Below are positions 1 to 5,889 of a DNA stretch of 12,905 nucleotides, piece by piece. A program made the position numbers and the translations under genes. The DNA is taken from contig JAUWBL010000009.1 of NCBI GenBank assembly GCA_030601715.1, positions 1 through 12,905 of the forward strand, written 5' to 3'. Position 1 is the stretch's first letter. Every line of letters starts with the position of its first letter. A model generated the notes under the pieces. That model did no database searches. It was not told the origin of the DNA and saw only the letters and a program-made list of their open reading frames with translations. The stretch is from Candidatus Geothermarchaeota archaeon. Lineage in GTDB: Archaea; Thermoproteota; Nitrososphaeria; Geothermarchaeales; JAUWBL01.

Positions 1-1
1 G

Positions 2-670
2 CTACGCTGTCACTCCTTAGCAGGGATTGACGTGCCGAGCCACACAGAAGTAGTCATGACGGGAAGGATCTTGCACGACGAAGAAACCGAGGAGGGGCCC
101 TTCGTGGATCTCACCGGGACGTGGGACGCTGTGAGGCAGCAACCCGTCGTGGAGGTCGACACACTCTACCACAGGGACAACCCGATATGGCAGGTCATCC
201 TACCGGCAGGCAAAGAGCACCGCCTTCTTATGGGCATTCCGCAGGAACCTCGCATCTTCAGGATAGTACAGAATGCCGTGCCCACAGTGACAAACGTGAC
301 ACTACCCCCAGCCGGGCTGTCATGGCTGCACGCCGTCGTCTCGATAAAGAAGCGGGCGGAGGGCGAGGGGGGAAACGCCGCCCTAGCCGCACTTTCAGCT
401 CACCCTAGCTTGAAGAGGGTCATTGTGGTGGATGACGACATAGACATCTTCGACCCTGATATGGTGGAATGGGCTGTTGCCACCAGGCTGAGGCCGGGCA
501 AGGGCATTACAGTTATTCCTGATACCCGGGGCTCATCTCTCGACCCATCCAGCGGGAAATCGGGCCTCGTGTCGAAATGGTTCATCGACGCCACCATTCC
601 CTTGGATGCTGATCCGGGGAAATTCATGAGGGTCGACGCATCCTACACCCACGCCGAAAAGGAGTTCTGA
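2..670 (+). CDS. UbiD-family decarboxylase, C-terminal part; likely anhydromevalonate phosphate decarboxylase (AMPD)
   Basis: This gene is cut by the left edge: the frame is open back to base 2 and the protein begins mid-domain, so the GTG at 32 is an internal valine and not the start. The remaining ~220 residues are the C-terminal half of a UbiD (prenylated-FMN-dependent) decarboxylase. Visible family segments are EEGPFVDLTGTWD, an LLMG-PQEP stretch, VIVVDDDIDIFDP and RGSSLDPSS. In most archaea the UbiD homologue next to aconitase X genes decarboxylates trans-anhydromevalonate 5-phosphate to isopentenyl phosphate, a cytosolic step of the archaeal mevalonate pathway. That role is inferred here from the four neighbouring pathway genes. 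Its TGA shares one base with the ATG of the next gene, suggesting translational coupling. One oddity is that the segment usually read as E-[IV]-V-x-E-G is here T-E-V-V-M-T-G, with Thr for the second Glu. A role in ubiquinone or menaquinone synthesis is less likely. Confidence 0.9.
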   Translation, partial: LRCHSLAGIDVPSHTEVVMTGRILHDEETEEGPFVDLTGTWDAVRQQPVVEVDTLYHRDNPIWQVILPAGKEHRLLMGIPQEPRIFRIVQNAVPTVTNVTLPPAGLSWLHAVVSIKKRAEGEGGNAALAALSAHPSLKRVIVVDDDIDIFDPDMVEWAVATRLRPGKGITVIPDTRGSSLDPSSGKSGLVSKWFIDATIPLDADPGKFMRVDASYTHAEKEF

Positions 671-1869
671 TGTACCTCACCCGCGCCGAGGAGGAGACCC
701 TCAATGGCAACGCCGGATACACCAAGCAGAAGGCCATGGAGATCCTGGTGGCTCTCGGGAAGATCTACGAAGCGGACCGATTGATCCCCATAGCTTCAGC
801 CCAGATAGCAGGCGTGAGCTACAGGTCCCTTGGGGACTCGGGGACCGAGTGGATCGAATCTCTCGCCGGAGATGAAGTAGAGGTGCCCACCACCCTCAAC
901 CCAGCGGGGATGGACCTCGGCAGATGGCGTGACATGGGGATCCCCGAGGACTTCGCCAAGAGACAACTACACATCATAAAGGCATACAGCGACTTGGGCA
1001 TCACACCTACCTGTTCGTGCACGCCCTACCTAGCTGGGAACCTGCCATCCTTTGGGCAACACGTAGCCTGGTCCGAGTCCTCGGCAGTCTGCTACGCCAA
1101 CTCCGTCATCGGGGCTCGAACCAACAGGGAGGGAGGGCCTTCAGCTCTGGCGGCAGCCCTTATCGGGAAGACACCGAACTACGGCTACCACCTCTCAGAG
1201 AATAGACAGCCAACACTTCAGGTGTATGTTAGATCCAAACTCAAACGAGGAAGCGATTTCGCCGCACTCGGGTTTTGGATGGGAAGGAGAGCCAAGAACA
1301 GGGTGCCTTTCGTCTCCGGTGTTCACTCGGCGAGGCTAGAAGACCTCAAACAACTGGGTGCGGCCATGGCGTCCTCTGGCGGGGTGGCGCTCTACCATGT
1401 TGAGGGAGTCACACCCGAGAGCCGCGCAGTTCAGGTAGAGCCAAATGAAAAGATCTCTTTCGGCTCTCGAGAGCTACGCGAAACTTATGAGTCTCTTACG
1501 ACAGCTAAGTCGGGTTGGGTAGACCTCGTTTGCTTCGGATGTCCCCACTGCTCTTTGGAAGAGATTCAGAGGATAGCTGAGCTCGTGCGGGGCAAGAAAG
1601 TGACCGAAGGGCTGAGGCTTTGGGTGTTTACCTCGGCTGTGGTGAGGTCGCGAGCCGAAGAAAAAGGGTTTGTCCAAGCGATTGAACGGGCTGGCGGACA
1701 GGTGTTCTCCGATACCTGCATGGTGGTGGCGCCGATGAGGGACTTAGGTGTCAGGCGAATGGCGGTCAACTCGGCCAAGGCAGCTTTCTACGGACCGACA
1801 GTTCCTGAGGTGGACATCGTGTTCGAGAGTCTCGAGGATTCTGTGAGGATGGCTACTGGAGATGACTAG
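670..1869 (+). CDS. Phosphomevalonate dehydratase large subunit (aconitase X catalytic domain)
   Basis: This 399-residue protein is the catalytic aconitase X (AcnX) polypeptide, of full family length. With the small subunit downstream it is expected to dehydrate 5-phosphomevalonate to trans-anhydromevalonate 5-phosphate using an iron-sulfur cluster. Visible marks are TCSCTPYL (residues 114-121, Cys115 and Cys117), the WSESSAVCYANSVIGARTNR stretch (from ~134), YGYHLSENR (171-179), CFGCPHCS (288-295) and DTC (348-350). The conserved cysteines in these motifs are the likely cluster ligands. The ATG at 670 overlaps the preceding TGA by one base, and the gene's end overlaps the next by 8 bases. 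Bacterial AcnX proteins act on cis-3-hydroxyproline and usually carry the two domains fused. The split form and the mevalonate neighbours favour the archaeal enzyme. Confidence 0.93.
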   Translation: MYLTRAEEETLNGNAGYTKQKAMEILVALGKIYEADRLIPIASAQIAGVSYRSLGDSGTEWIESLAGDEVEVPTTLNPAGMDLGRWRDMGIPEDFAKRQLHIIKAYSDLGITPTCSCTPYLAGNLPSFGQHVAWSESSAVCYANSVIGARTNREGGPSALAAALIGKTPNYGYHLSENRQPTLQVYVRSKLKRGSDFAALGFWMGRRAKNRVPFVSGVHSARLEDLKQLGAAMASSGGVALYHVEGVTPESRAVQVEPNEKISFGSRELRETYESLTTAKSGWVDLVCFGCPHCSLEEIQRIAELVRGKKVTEGLRLWVFTSAVVRSRAEEKGFVQAIERAGGQVFSDTCMVVAPMRDLGVRRMAVNSAKAAFYGPTVPEVDIVFESLEDSVRMATGDD

Positions 1870-2257
1870 GCACATCCAATGTCGACCCATCGCGAAGGGG
1901 ATTGCTGAGGGTTCGGCTCTCGTTTCCCAAGAGCCTGTCACGTTCTTCGGTGGAGTGGATCCAGAGACGGGAACTGTCATAGAGAAGAACCATCCTTTGA
2001 ACGGTCAATCCATCTCAGGCAGGGTTCTCGTGTTCCCAACGGGAAAGGGGTCGACCGTTGGCTCCTACGTTCTCTATCGGCTGGCCAGAAACGGCAAAGC
2101 CCCAAAGGGGATGGTGTGCCAGGACGCCGAGCCCATCGTGGCGGTGGGGGCCATCATATCCGGCATCCCCATGGTCGACAGGCCTGAGGACTACGAGTTC
2201 GAGACCGGACAATGGATCCACATTGATGGTGAGAAGGGAAGCATAACCGTTGAGTGA
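1862..2257 (+). CDS. Phosphomevalonate dehydratase small subunit (aconitase X swivel domain, DUF126)
   Basis: This 131-residue protein is the swivel-domain partner of the AcnX large subunit. Diagnostic segments are NHPLNGQSISGRVLVFPTGKGST (about residues 43-65), immediately followed by VGSYVLYRL, and then a GMVCQDAEPIVAVGAIISGIP stretch around 83-103. The serine in the GKGST loop (Ser64) matches the active-site serine of the swivel domain in the aconitase superfamily. The ATG at 1862 lies inside the end of the large-subunit gene (8-base overlap), which fits stoichiometric, coupled translation of a heterodimer. Its own TGA lies inside the start of the kinase gene, again an 8-base overlap. The name and function follow from the partner gene and the pathway neighbours, since the domain alone does not show the substrate. 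Confidence 0.93.
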   Translation: MTRHIQCRPIAKGIAEGSALVSQEPVTFFGGVDPETGTVIEKNHPLNGQSISGRVLVFPTGKGSTVGSYVLYRLARNGKAPKGMVCQDAEPIVAVGAIISGIPMVDRPEDYEFETGQWIHIDGEKGSITVE

Positions 2258-3062
2258 AGGACATCAGAAAACGACTATCTTGAAGCTCGGTGGCTCCGTC
2301 CTCACCGAGAAAGAGAAACCCTTCACTCCAAACCTCAGAAACCTCAACAGACTGGCGCGAGAGATAGCCGGTGGCTTCGACCCCCAGCATCGACGACTCG
2401 TGCTGGTACACGGAGCGGGTTCCTTCGGACACCCCATAACGAAGAGAACAGGAATCCACAAGGGTCTCTTGAGTCCCGAGGACCTGGTGTCCTTCGCGAC
2501 TGTCCAACGGTGGCAGAACCAGTGGAACGTCATCGTGGTTGAGGCACTGCAGAACCAACAGGTCCCCGCCATCCCCATCCAGCCTTCGTCCCACGCGGTC
2601 ATGGAAAAGGGGCGGATTGTCAGCTTTTCGCTAGATGTGATCGAGGGGGTACTGGAGCTAGGGATGTTGCCTGTACTCTACGGCGTCCCCGCCTATGACA
2701 AGGCCTTGGGCTCCACGATCCTCTCAGGGGACCAGATCGTGTCCTACCTCGGTGAGAAGCTGAAGGCTGACAAGGTCATCCTCGGGACAAATGTCGACGG
2801 CCTCTTCACTAGTGATCCGAAGGAGGAGCCAGACGCAGAACTGATCGAAACGGTCACGAGAAAAGACCTTGTCGAGGTGAGACGTCATCTGGTCGAGCCG
2901 TCGGGAGCTGATGTGACGGGCGGAATGAGCGGCAAGTTCAGAGAAATAGTTCGGTTGGCTGAACGGGGAATCACTTGTCTGATCATCAATGCTGGGACGG
3001 CAGGCACAGTCGAAGCGGCTCTCACGGGGGAGAAGGTGAAGGGCACGCTGATCCGGTTATAG
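2250..3062 (+). CDS. Isopentenyl phosphate kinase
   Basis: This 270-residue amino-acid-kinase-family protein phosphorylates isopentenyl monophosphate to IPP with ATP, the last step of the archaeal mevalonate route. Visible motifs are the N-terminal nucleotide-binding LKLGGS (Lys12, Gly14-Ser16), HGAGSFGH (residues 54-61) with the histidine (His61) that distinguishes IPKs from other family members, SGDQIVSYL (159-167), GTNVDGLFTSDP (179-190) and DVTGGMSGK (221-229). The chosen start is a TTG giving MSEGHQK before the first strand. The next in-frame candidate falls inside ILKLGGS and would remove that strand, and the 8-base overlap copies the one upstream. The enzyme can also act on dimethylallyl phosphate in characterised homologues, which matters because the convergent ubiX uses that compound. 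Confidence 0.95.
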   Translation: MSEGHQKTTILKLGGSVLTEKEKPFTPNLRNLNRLAREIAGGFDPQHRRLVLVHGAGSFGHPITKRTGIHKGLLSPEDLVSFATVQRWQNQWNVIVVEALQNQQVPAIPIQPSSHAVMEKGRIVSFSLDVIEGVLELGMLPVLYGVPAYDKALGSTILSGDQIVSYLGEKLKADKVILGTNVDGLFTSDPKEEPDAELIETVTRKDLVEVRRHLVEPSGADVTGGMSGKFREIVRLAERGITCLIINAGTAGTVEAALTGEKVKGTLIRL

Positions 3063-3064
3063 CA

Positions 3065-3078
3065 CGTCTGGCCAGACG
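3065..3078. terminator. Perfect 14-bp palindrome between convergent stop codons; possible bidirectional terminator
   Basis: The 16 bases between the IPK stop and the ubiX stop are almost filled by CGTCTGGCCAGACG, which equals its own reverse complement. As RNA from either strand it could form a short stem, although as a perfect palindrome with no spacer the real loop would take the central bases. Placement exactly between two convergent genes suggests transcript-end formation or protection. Archaeal termination is usually driven by U tracts, which are absent here, so the function is inferred. Confidence 0.35.
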
Positions 3079-3663
3079 CTACTCACCAGCTTGTCGACCA
3101 CCCTCCTTTGACCCCCACCTCGAGTACAGGTCGTGGTCTATCTGAAACTGCTCAAACACTCTTCCAACGATGTGGTCGACTAAGTCGTCGATTCCTTGGG
3201 GATTGTGGTAGAACGTGAGTACGGGAGGCAGGATCACCGCCCCCGCTTGGGAGAGGGTCATCATGTTTCGGAGGTGGATCGGACTTAGGGGCGTTTCCCG
3301 CACTACAAGGACCAGCTTCCTGCCCTCCTTCAGGGTGACTGAGGCGGCCCGAGAGATAAGGTCATTGGAGAAGCCGAGAGCTATAGATGCCATCGTGTGC
3401 ATGGTGCACGGTATGATAACCATGCCATCGATGCTGAAGGAACCGCTGGAAACGGGTGCCTCCAAGTCGTCGTTATCATACATAAAGTCCGCCATCTTCG
3501 AAACTTCAGCGATGCTAGCTCCCACCTCCGACTCAATCAGCCGGGCTCCCCACTCGCTAAGAATCAGGTAGGATTTCACATCGTCGAGATCCCCCAGGAT
3601 CTCCAGCAACCTTGTGCCAAGCACGACTCCCGTCGCTCCTGTTATCGCAACTATCAGATTCAT
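3079..3663 (-). CDS. ubiX: Flavin prenyltransferase UbiX (prenylated FMN synthase)
   Basis: This 194-residue flavoprotein transfers a dimethylallyl group from dimethylallyl monophosphate to FMN, making the prenylated FMN required by UbiD decarboxylases. It shows the N-terminal FMN loop TGATG (residues 8-12, Thr11 where many homologues have Ser), SEWGA (36-40) and the long family signature starting PCTMHTMASIALGFSNDL (85-102). After that come LKEGRKLVLVVRETPL (Lys112, Arg122, Glu123), FYHNPQ with Tyr152, and Arg168 near the end; these positions match the dimethylallyl-phosphate-binding residues of bacterial UbiX. The ATG start is preceded by GGTGG about six bases upstream. The gene converges on the IPK gene and lies downstream of RIO1 on the same strand. 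The adjacent UbiD homologue is the obvious client. Confidence 0.95.
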   Translation of the reverse strand: MNLIVAITGATGVVLGTRLLEILGDLDDVKSYLILSEWGARLIESEVGASIAEVSKMADFMYDNDDLEAPVSSGSFSIDGMVIIPCTMHTMASIALGFSNDLISRAASVTLKEGRKLVLVVRETPLSPIHLRNMMTLSQAGAVILPPVLTFYHNPQGIDDLVDHIVGRVFEQFQIDHDLYSRWGSKEGGRQAGE

Positions 3664-3730
3664 GGATTGCCACCCGCGCTGATGCGCATGCTACCCCTGG
3701 TGTCCATTACTTCAATTAGGAGCGCAGTCT

Positions 3731-3750
3731 GGACAAACGTCTGCTTGTCC
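3731..3750 (-). repeat. Inverted repeat (6-bp stem) between RIO1 kinase and ubiX
   Basis: GGACAA (3731-3736) and TTGTCC (3745-3750) are perfect reverse complements separated by 8 bases. The element lies in the 129-base spacer between RIO1 and ubiX. It could be part of a terminator or leader, but no function can be read from it. No gene or tRNA is seen elsewhere in the spacer, which also holds an 8-bp palindrome ATGCGCAT (3682-3689) about 20 bases before the ubiX start. Confidence 0.3.
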
Positions 3751-3767
3751 TCTCTTCAGGGTTAGGC

Positions 3768-3785
3768 AAAATGCTTGGAGCCAAG
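3768..3785 (-). terminator. Possible terminator after RIO1 kinase gene
   Basis: On the minus strand, starting 7 bases after the RIO1 stop, CTTGG-CT-CCAAG forms a small stem (about 4 bp with a 4-base loop, or 5 bp with 2). It is followed directly by CATTTT. A stem plus short T run just past a stop codon is the expected layout, but the stem is weak. ubiX may therefore be partly or wholly transcribed from its own promoter. Confidence 0.3.
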
Positions 3786-3792
3786 GCTTCTG

Positions 3793-4593
3793 CTACCTCC
3801 CTGTTATCCAGCTTATGGTCTTCTCCCTGTCCCAGACTTCGATGCCCTTTCTCTCGTAGAATCGCGTAATGTTCGAGATGTCCCTCGACAGAAACTCCTC
3901 AGCTAGAGGATGATCTCTCAAAACAGCTTGAGCGAAGTCGAACAGAACCGGCTTTCCTCCATAGTAGAAAATGTTAAACTCACTGAGGTCGGAGTGGACC
4001 AAGCCCGCCTTGCGGTAGAGACGCCTGACTTGGCTCAGTATTTGTCGGTAGAATGTCTTGCTAGAGCGGTTAAGCTCCTTGAGGGTTGGTGCTGACACAA
4101 AGTCCTCCCCGACAAACTCCATCACCAGAACGTTTCCGGTCGAGTAGATCGGCTTGGGAACCCGCACCCCATTGCGGTGGGCAAGAGTGAGGTTCTTGAA
4201 CTCTTTTGAAGTCCAGGCGTAGACAATTTTACGGGTCTTCTTCCCCACTGATCTAAAACGGGGGTCGCCCATGAGGTACTTCATCCGGCCCCTCTTGAAC
4301 GCAGCCGTGCTGACTAGGTATATCTTGACTGCCAGGGGGGTTCCTTGGGGATCCTCGGCGGCGTAGACTCGCGCCTCTTTCCCTGAGGCCACTGTGCCGT
4401 GAACCCGTCTCACAACCCCCCTCCGAATAATCCTGTAGAGGGTCATTAGAGTGCTACGGTCCCAAACGTCTTCAAGCGTTTCGTAGTCGTCGGAGAACCT
4501 GCGGAGCAGCAACTGTTGTTTGACGAACCTGTCCTCCCTCTCCTGAAGCTTCTTCATGACTCTCCGATGCTTCTCTGGGGGGACGGAGGTCAA
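3793..4593 (-). CDS. RIO1-type atypical serine protein kinase/ATPase
   Basis: This 266-residue protein is a RIO1-type kinase; in eukaryotes and, by inference, archaea it acts in maturation of the small ribosomal subunit. It has an N-terminal helical segment (1-60) and a nucleotide loop SGKEARVY (70-77), where typical RIO1 proteins read STGKEA. ATP-binding Lys90 lies in AVKIY, the catalytic loop is LVHSDLSEFN (198-207, Asp202 and Asn207), and the metal-binding Asp219 lies in LFDFAQAV. The chosen start is TTG; GGTGAT lies three bases upstream, and no in-frame ATG or GTG precedes it before a stop. An internal ATG at residue 13 would remove only a basic tail and is an alternative. It lies 153 bases downstream of aIF1A on the same strand, a pairing common in archaea that fits a translation and ribosome-assembly operon. 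Confidence 0.93.
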   Translation of the reverse strand: MTSVPPEKHRRVMKKLQEREDRFVKQQLLLRRFSDDYETLEDVWDRSTLMTLYRIIRRGVVRRVHGTVASGKEARVYAAEDPQGTPLAVKIYLVSTAAFKRGRMKYLMGDPRFRSVGKKTRKIVYAWTSKEFKNLTLAHRNGVRVPKPIYSTGNVLVMEFVGEDFVSAPTLKELNRSSKTFYRQILSQVRRLYRKAGLVHSDLSEFNIFYYGGKPVLFDFAQAVLRDHPLAEEFLSRDISNITRFYERKGIEVWDREKTISWITGR

Positions 4594-4669
4594 AGCATCA
4601 CCATTCTGGCGTCGTCCTACAACACAAAGGGTTTCGGAGAACTAAAGCAGGATCTGGTCCTTTGACTAC

Positions 4670-4702
4670 GAGTGACGGAGAAACGGGACGGTCCTGTCAC
4701 TC
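4670..4702 (-). repeat. Hairpin-forming inverted repeat between aIF1A and RIO1
   Basis: GAGTGAC (4670-4676) and GTCACTC (4696-4702) are perfect 7-bp complements, extendable by a G-U and a G-C pair, around a loop of about 15 bases. It sits in the 153-base spacer between the aIF1A stop and the RIO1 start. If the two genes are co-transcribed it lies in the intercistronic RNA; otherwise it lies upstream of the RIO1 promoter. I see no tRNA or C/D-box pattern around it. Confidence 0.35.
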
Positions 4703-4705
4703 TCC

Positions 4706-4758
4706 AGAAATACAAAGACACATCCGGCCTTCGGACCAGCTGGATCCTACAGGATCCA
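4706..4758 (-). terminator. Stem-loop over the aIF1A stop codon followed by T-rich tract; possible terminator
   Basis: TGGATCC (4741-4747) and GGATCCA (4752-4758) form a perfect 7-bp stem with a four-base loop. The minus-strand TAG stop of aIF1A (4747-4749) falls at the loop. Downstream on the minus strand there is a smaller TCCG/CGGA stem (4723-4735) and then a T-rich stretch reading TGTCTTTGTATTT. This layout resembles a termination or mRNA 3'-end region for the aIF1A transcript. Confidence 0.4.
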
Positions 4759-5061
4759 TTCGGGGAGGTGACCGTGTTCTCTCAGCCACTCCTTCTGGCT
4801 CGCGACGTAACGACCAACGATGTCTCCTTTCGTCTCGTCCTGGAACCCCCAGAGCTCTACCACCACCGCGTCACCTAGTCGGATCCAGGTCCTTCGCCTC
4901 ATCTTGCCCTTGATCCTGCAGGTTCTCGTGTATCTGTCGGTGCAGAGAACAACAATGCGGTCATTACCCACCATTTTCTTGACTACGCCGAACAGCTGTC
5001 CGGGGCCGGGGAGGGGCGTGTTCTTTATCTGCTTTTCGGTCAGCACCTTCCTCTTGCCCAA
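4747..5061 (-). CDS. Translation initiation factor aIF1A
   Basis: This 104-residue protein is the archaeal homologue of eIF1A/IF1. It binds the A site of the small ribosomal subunit and promotes initiator tRNA placement and start-site selection. It consists of a basic N-terminal tail, the OB/S1-like fold from GQLFGVVKKMVGNDRIVV (from residue 21), a CRIKGKMRRRTWIRLGD segment (48-64, the basic RNA-binding face) and the C-terminal DIVGRY-EWL helix (80-93). Length and order match the family. The start is TTG: an in-frame TAG lies two codons upstream, and GGTG (5068-5071) sits six bases before it as a ribosome-binding site. Genes upstream are DUF424 and aIF2-beta on the same strand. A TATA-like TTATTAG about 40 bases upstream may give it a separate promoter. 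Confidence 0.95.
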   Translation of the reverse strand: MGKRKVLTEKQIKNTPLPGPGQLFGVVKKMVGNDRIVVLCTDRYTRTCRIKGKMRRRTWIRLGDAVVVELWGFQDETKGDIVGRYVASQKEWLREHGHLPEWIL

Positions 5062-5131
5062 GACCTACACCACATGGGGATTCGGTAGGACGACTAATAA
5101 GAGGCATCACCCTCCGCTCCAGAAGACAAGA

Positions 5132-5161
5132 GTCTGCGAGGGAACTTCCTCGGCCTCAGAC
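5132..5161 (-). terminator. Two-part stem-loop overlapping the DUF424 stop codon
   Basis: An inner stem CGAGG (5137-5141)/CCTCG (5148-5152) is capped by a six-base loop. It is extended, after a four-base bulge, by an outer stem GTCTG (5132-5136)/CAGAC (5157-5161). The minus-strand TGA of DUF424 (5158-5156) lies within it. A pyrimidine-rich stretch follows on the minus strand. It may be a terminator, attenuator or processing site between DUF424 and aIF1A, but the function is inferred. Confidence 0.35.
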
Positions 5162-5440
5162 CCTGAGGTACATGGCCGTTGGGATACCGTTTACCTCTCC
5201 GACGCTGTCGGGGTGGACGTATCCCTTCTCTACACCCCTCCGCACGGCTTTTCTGCCATATAGGTTGACAGACGAGCAACCCCTGATTAGAGTCGACAGC
5301 TCCTCAGCCGAGCACTCATGATCCACCTTCTTCCCCGAGAATACGGCATCCTTCTCCTCTATCAGCTCCCTGTCGTAGACGAAAGCATACCTCGTCCGTC
5401 TCTCGAGCATGATCTGGACGAAGTAGTCTCTATCCTGCAC
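5156..5440 (-). CDS. DUF424 family protein
   Basis: This 94-residue protein belongs to the archaeal DUF424 family, recognised from its C-terminal signature: SSVNLYGRKAVRRGVEKGYV (57-76) followed by HPDSV and NGIPTAM (84-90). Other members read roughly as NLVGERAV...G.V.P..V....GVPHAQ. I know of no established biochemical function. No transmembrane segment, signal peptide or obvious catalytic motif is visible. The start is a GTG; the preceding aIF2-beta stop ends one base before it, so translation is probably coupled. Family members recur beside aIF2-beta and other translation genes in archaea, so a role in translation initiation or ribosome function is a reasonable inference. The N-terminal half here is more acidic and divergent than the C-terminal half. 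Confidence 0.85.
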   Translation of the reverse strand: MQDRDYFVQIMLERRTRYAFVYDRELIEEKDAVFSGKKVDHECSAEELSTLIRGCSSVNLYGRKAVRRGVEKGYVHPDSVGEVNGIPTAMYLRV

Positions 5441-5854
5441 TCACATCGCTTCCGCGGAGGTTTCGGTGCCACACACATCGCACTTCAAGGTGAGGATCCG
5501 CTTCACCCTCGTGAGCTGGGTGTCGGGTCCTCCACACGCGGGACAGATCACATACTTTCGGAGGAATTTCTCCAACACCGACTGGAGGGTCCTCATGTCC
5601 AGCCTAGCTTGAACTATCAGCCTAGGCTCGTCGTAGACCCCCGGCGCCGCGACCTCCTTGCTCAGAAATGTTGTCATGAGCTTTGGATCCCTTCTGAGAG
5701 CCTTGGTGATCTCCTTGAAGTTCACTATGATAGATCTACGACCCTCGTAGCCTAGCACGGGACGCGGAATCCGAAACCGCTCCTCGGTGGCGGACTTCTC
5801 TGGCAACTTCTCCAGCAATGCGTCCAGCATCTCGGTGTATCTACTCTCGTTCAT
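5441..5854 (-). CDS. Translation initiation factor aIF2 beta subunit
   Basis: This is a 137-residue homologue of eIF2-beta, the subunit of the heterotrimeric aIF2 that delivers Met-tRNAi to the small ribosomal subunit. It has an N-terminal helix binding aIF2-gamma (MNESRYTEMLDALLEKLPEK), a central alpha/beta domain (~24-100) and a C-terminal zinc ribbon with Cys104, Cys107, Cys125 and Cys128 (CPAC and CDVC). I place the start at the ATG at 5854 and not at a TTG further upstream (5917). The upstream start would add 21 residues unlike the family, and a TATA-like box (5890-5895) falls inside that extension, giving a transcript that starts only about 12 bases before the ATG. It heads the minus-strand translation gene group. 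Confidence 0.94.
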   Translation of the reverse strand: MNESRYTEMLDALLEKLPEKSATEERFRIPRPVLGYEGRRSIIVNFKEITKALRRDPKLMTTFLSKEVAAPGVYDEPRLIVQARLDMRTLQSVLEKFLRKYVICPACGGPDTQLTRVKRILTLKCDVCGTETSAEAM

Positions 5855-5889
5855 GGGCTCCGGCTCATCTCTAGAGTAAAGGGCAATCC

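Noticed and set aside
32..34. GTG as the start of the first gene
   Set aside because: The frame is open back to base 2 and the protein begins inside the UbiD fold, so the gene is truncated by the window edge.
670..2257. Hydroxyproline dehydratase or ordinary aconitase for the AcnX pair
   Set aside because: The split two-gene form and position between UbiD and IPK match phosphomevalonate dehydratase; no proline-metabolism genes are present.
2154..2602. Long minus-strand open frames opposite the IPK gene
   Set aside because: They lie wholly over coding sequence with clear IPK motifs and their translations show no family features; they are shadows.
2..3663. Ubiquinone/menaquinone role for the UbiD and UbiX homologues
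   Set aside because: No quinone genes nearby, while dehydratase subunits and IPK directly flank them and define the mevalonate route.
3664..3792. tRNA or small RNA gene between RIO1 and ubiX
   Set aside because: No T-loop (GTTCRA-type) sequence, acceptor pairing or C/D boxes on either strand; only short hairpins.
4594..4605. C-box-like GGTGATG suggesting a C/D-box RNA upstream of RIO1
   Set aside because: It is explained as the ribosome-binding site for the TTG start, and no matching D box or internal boxes were found.
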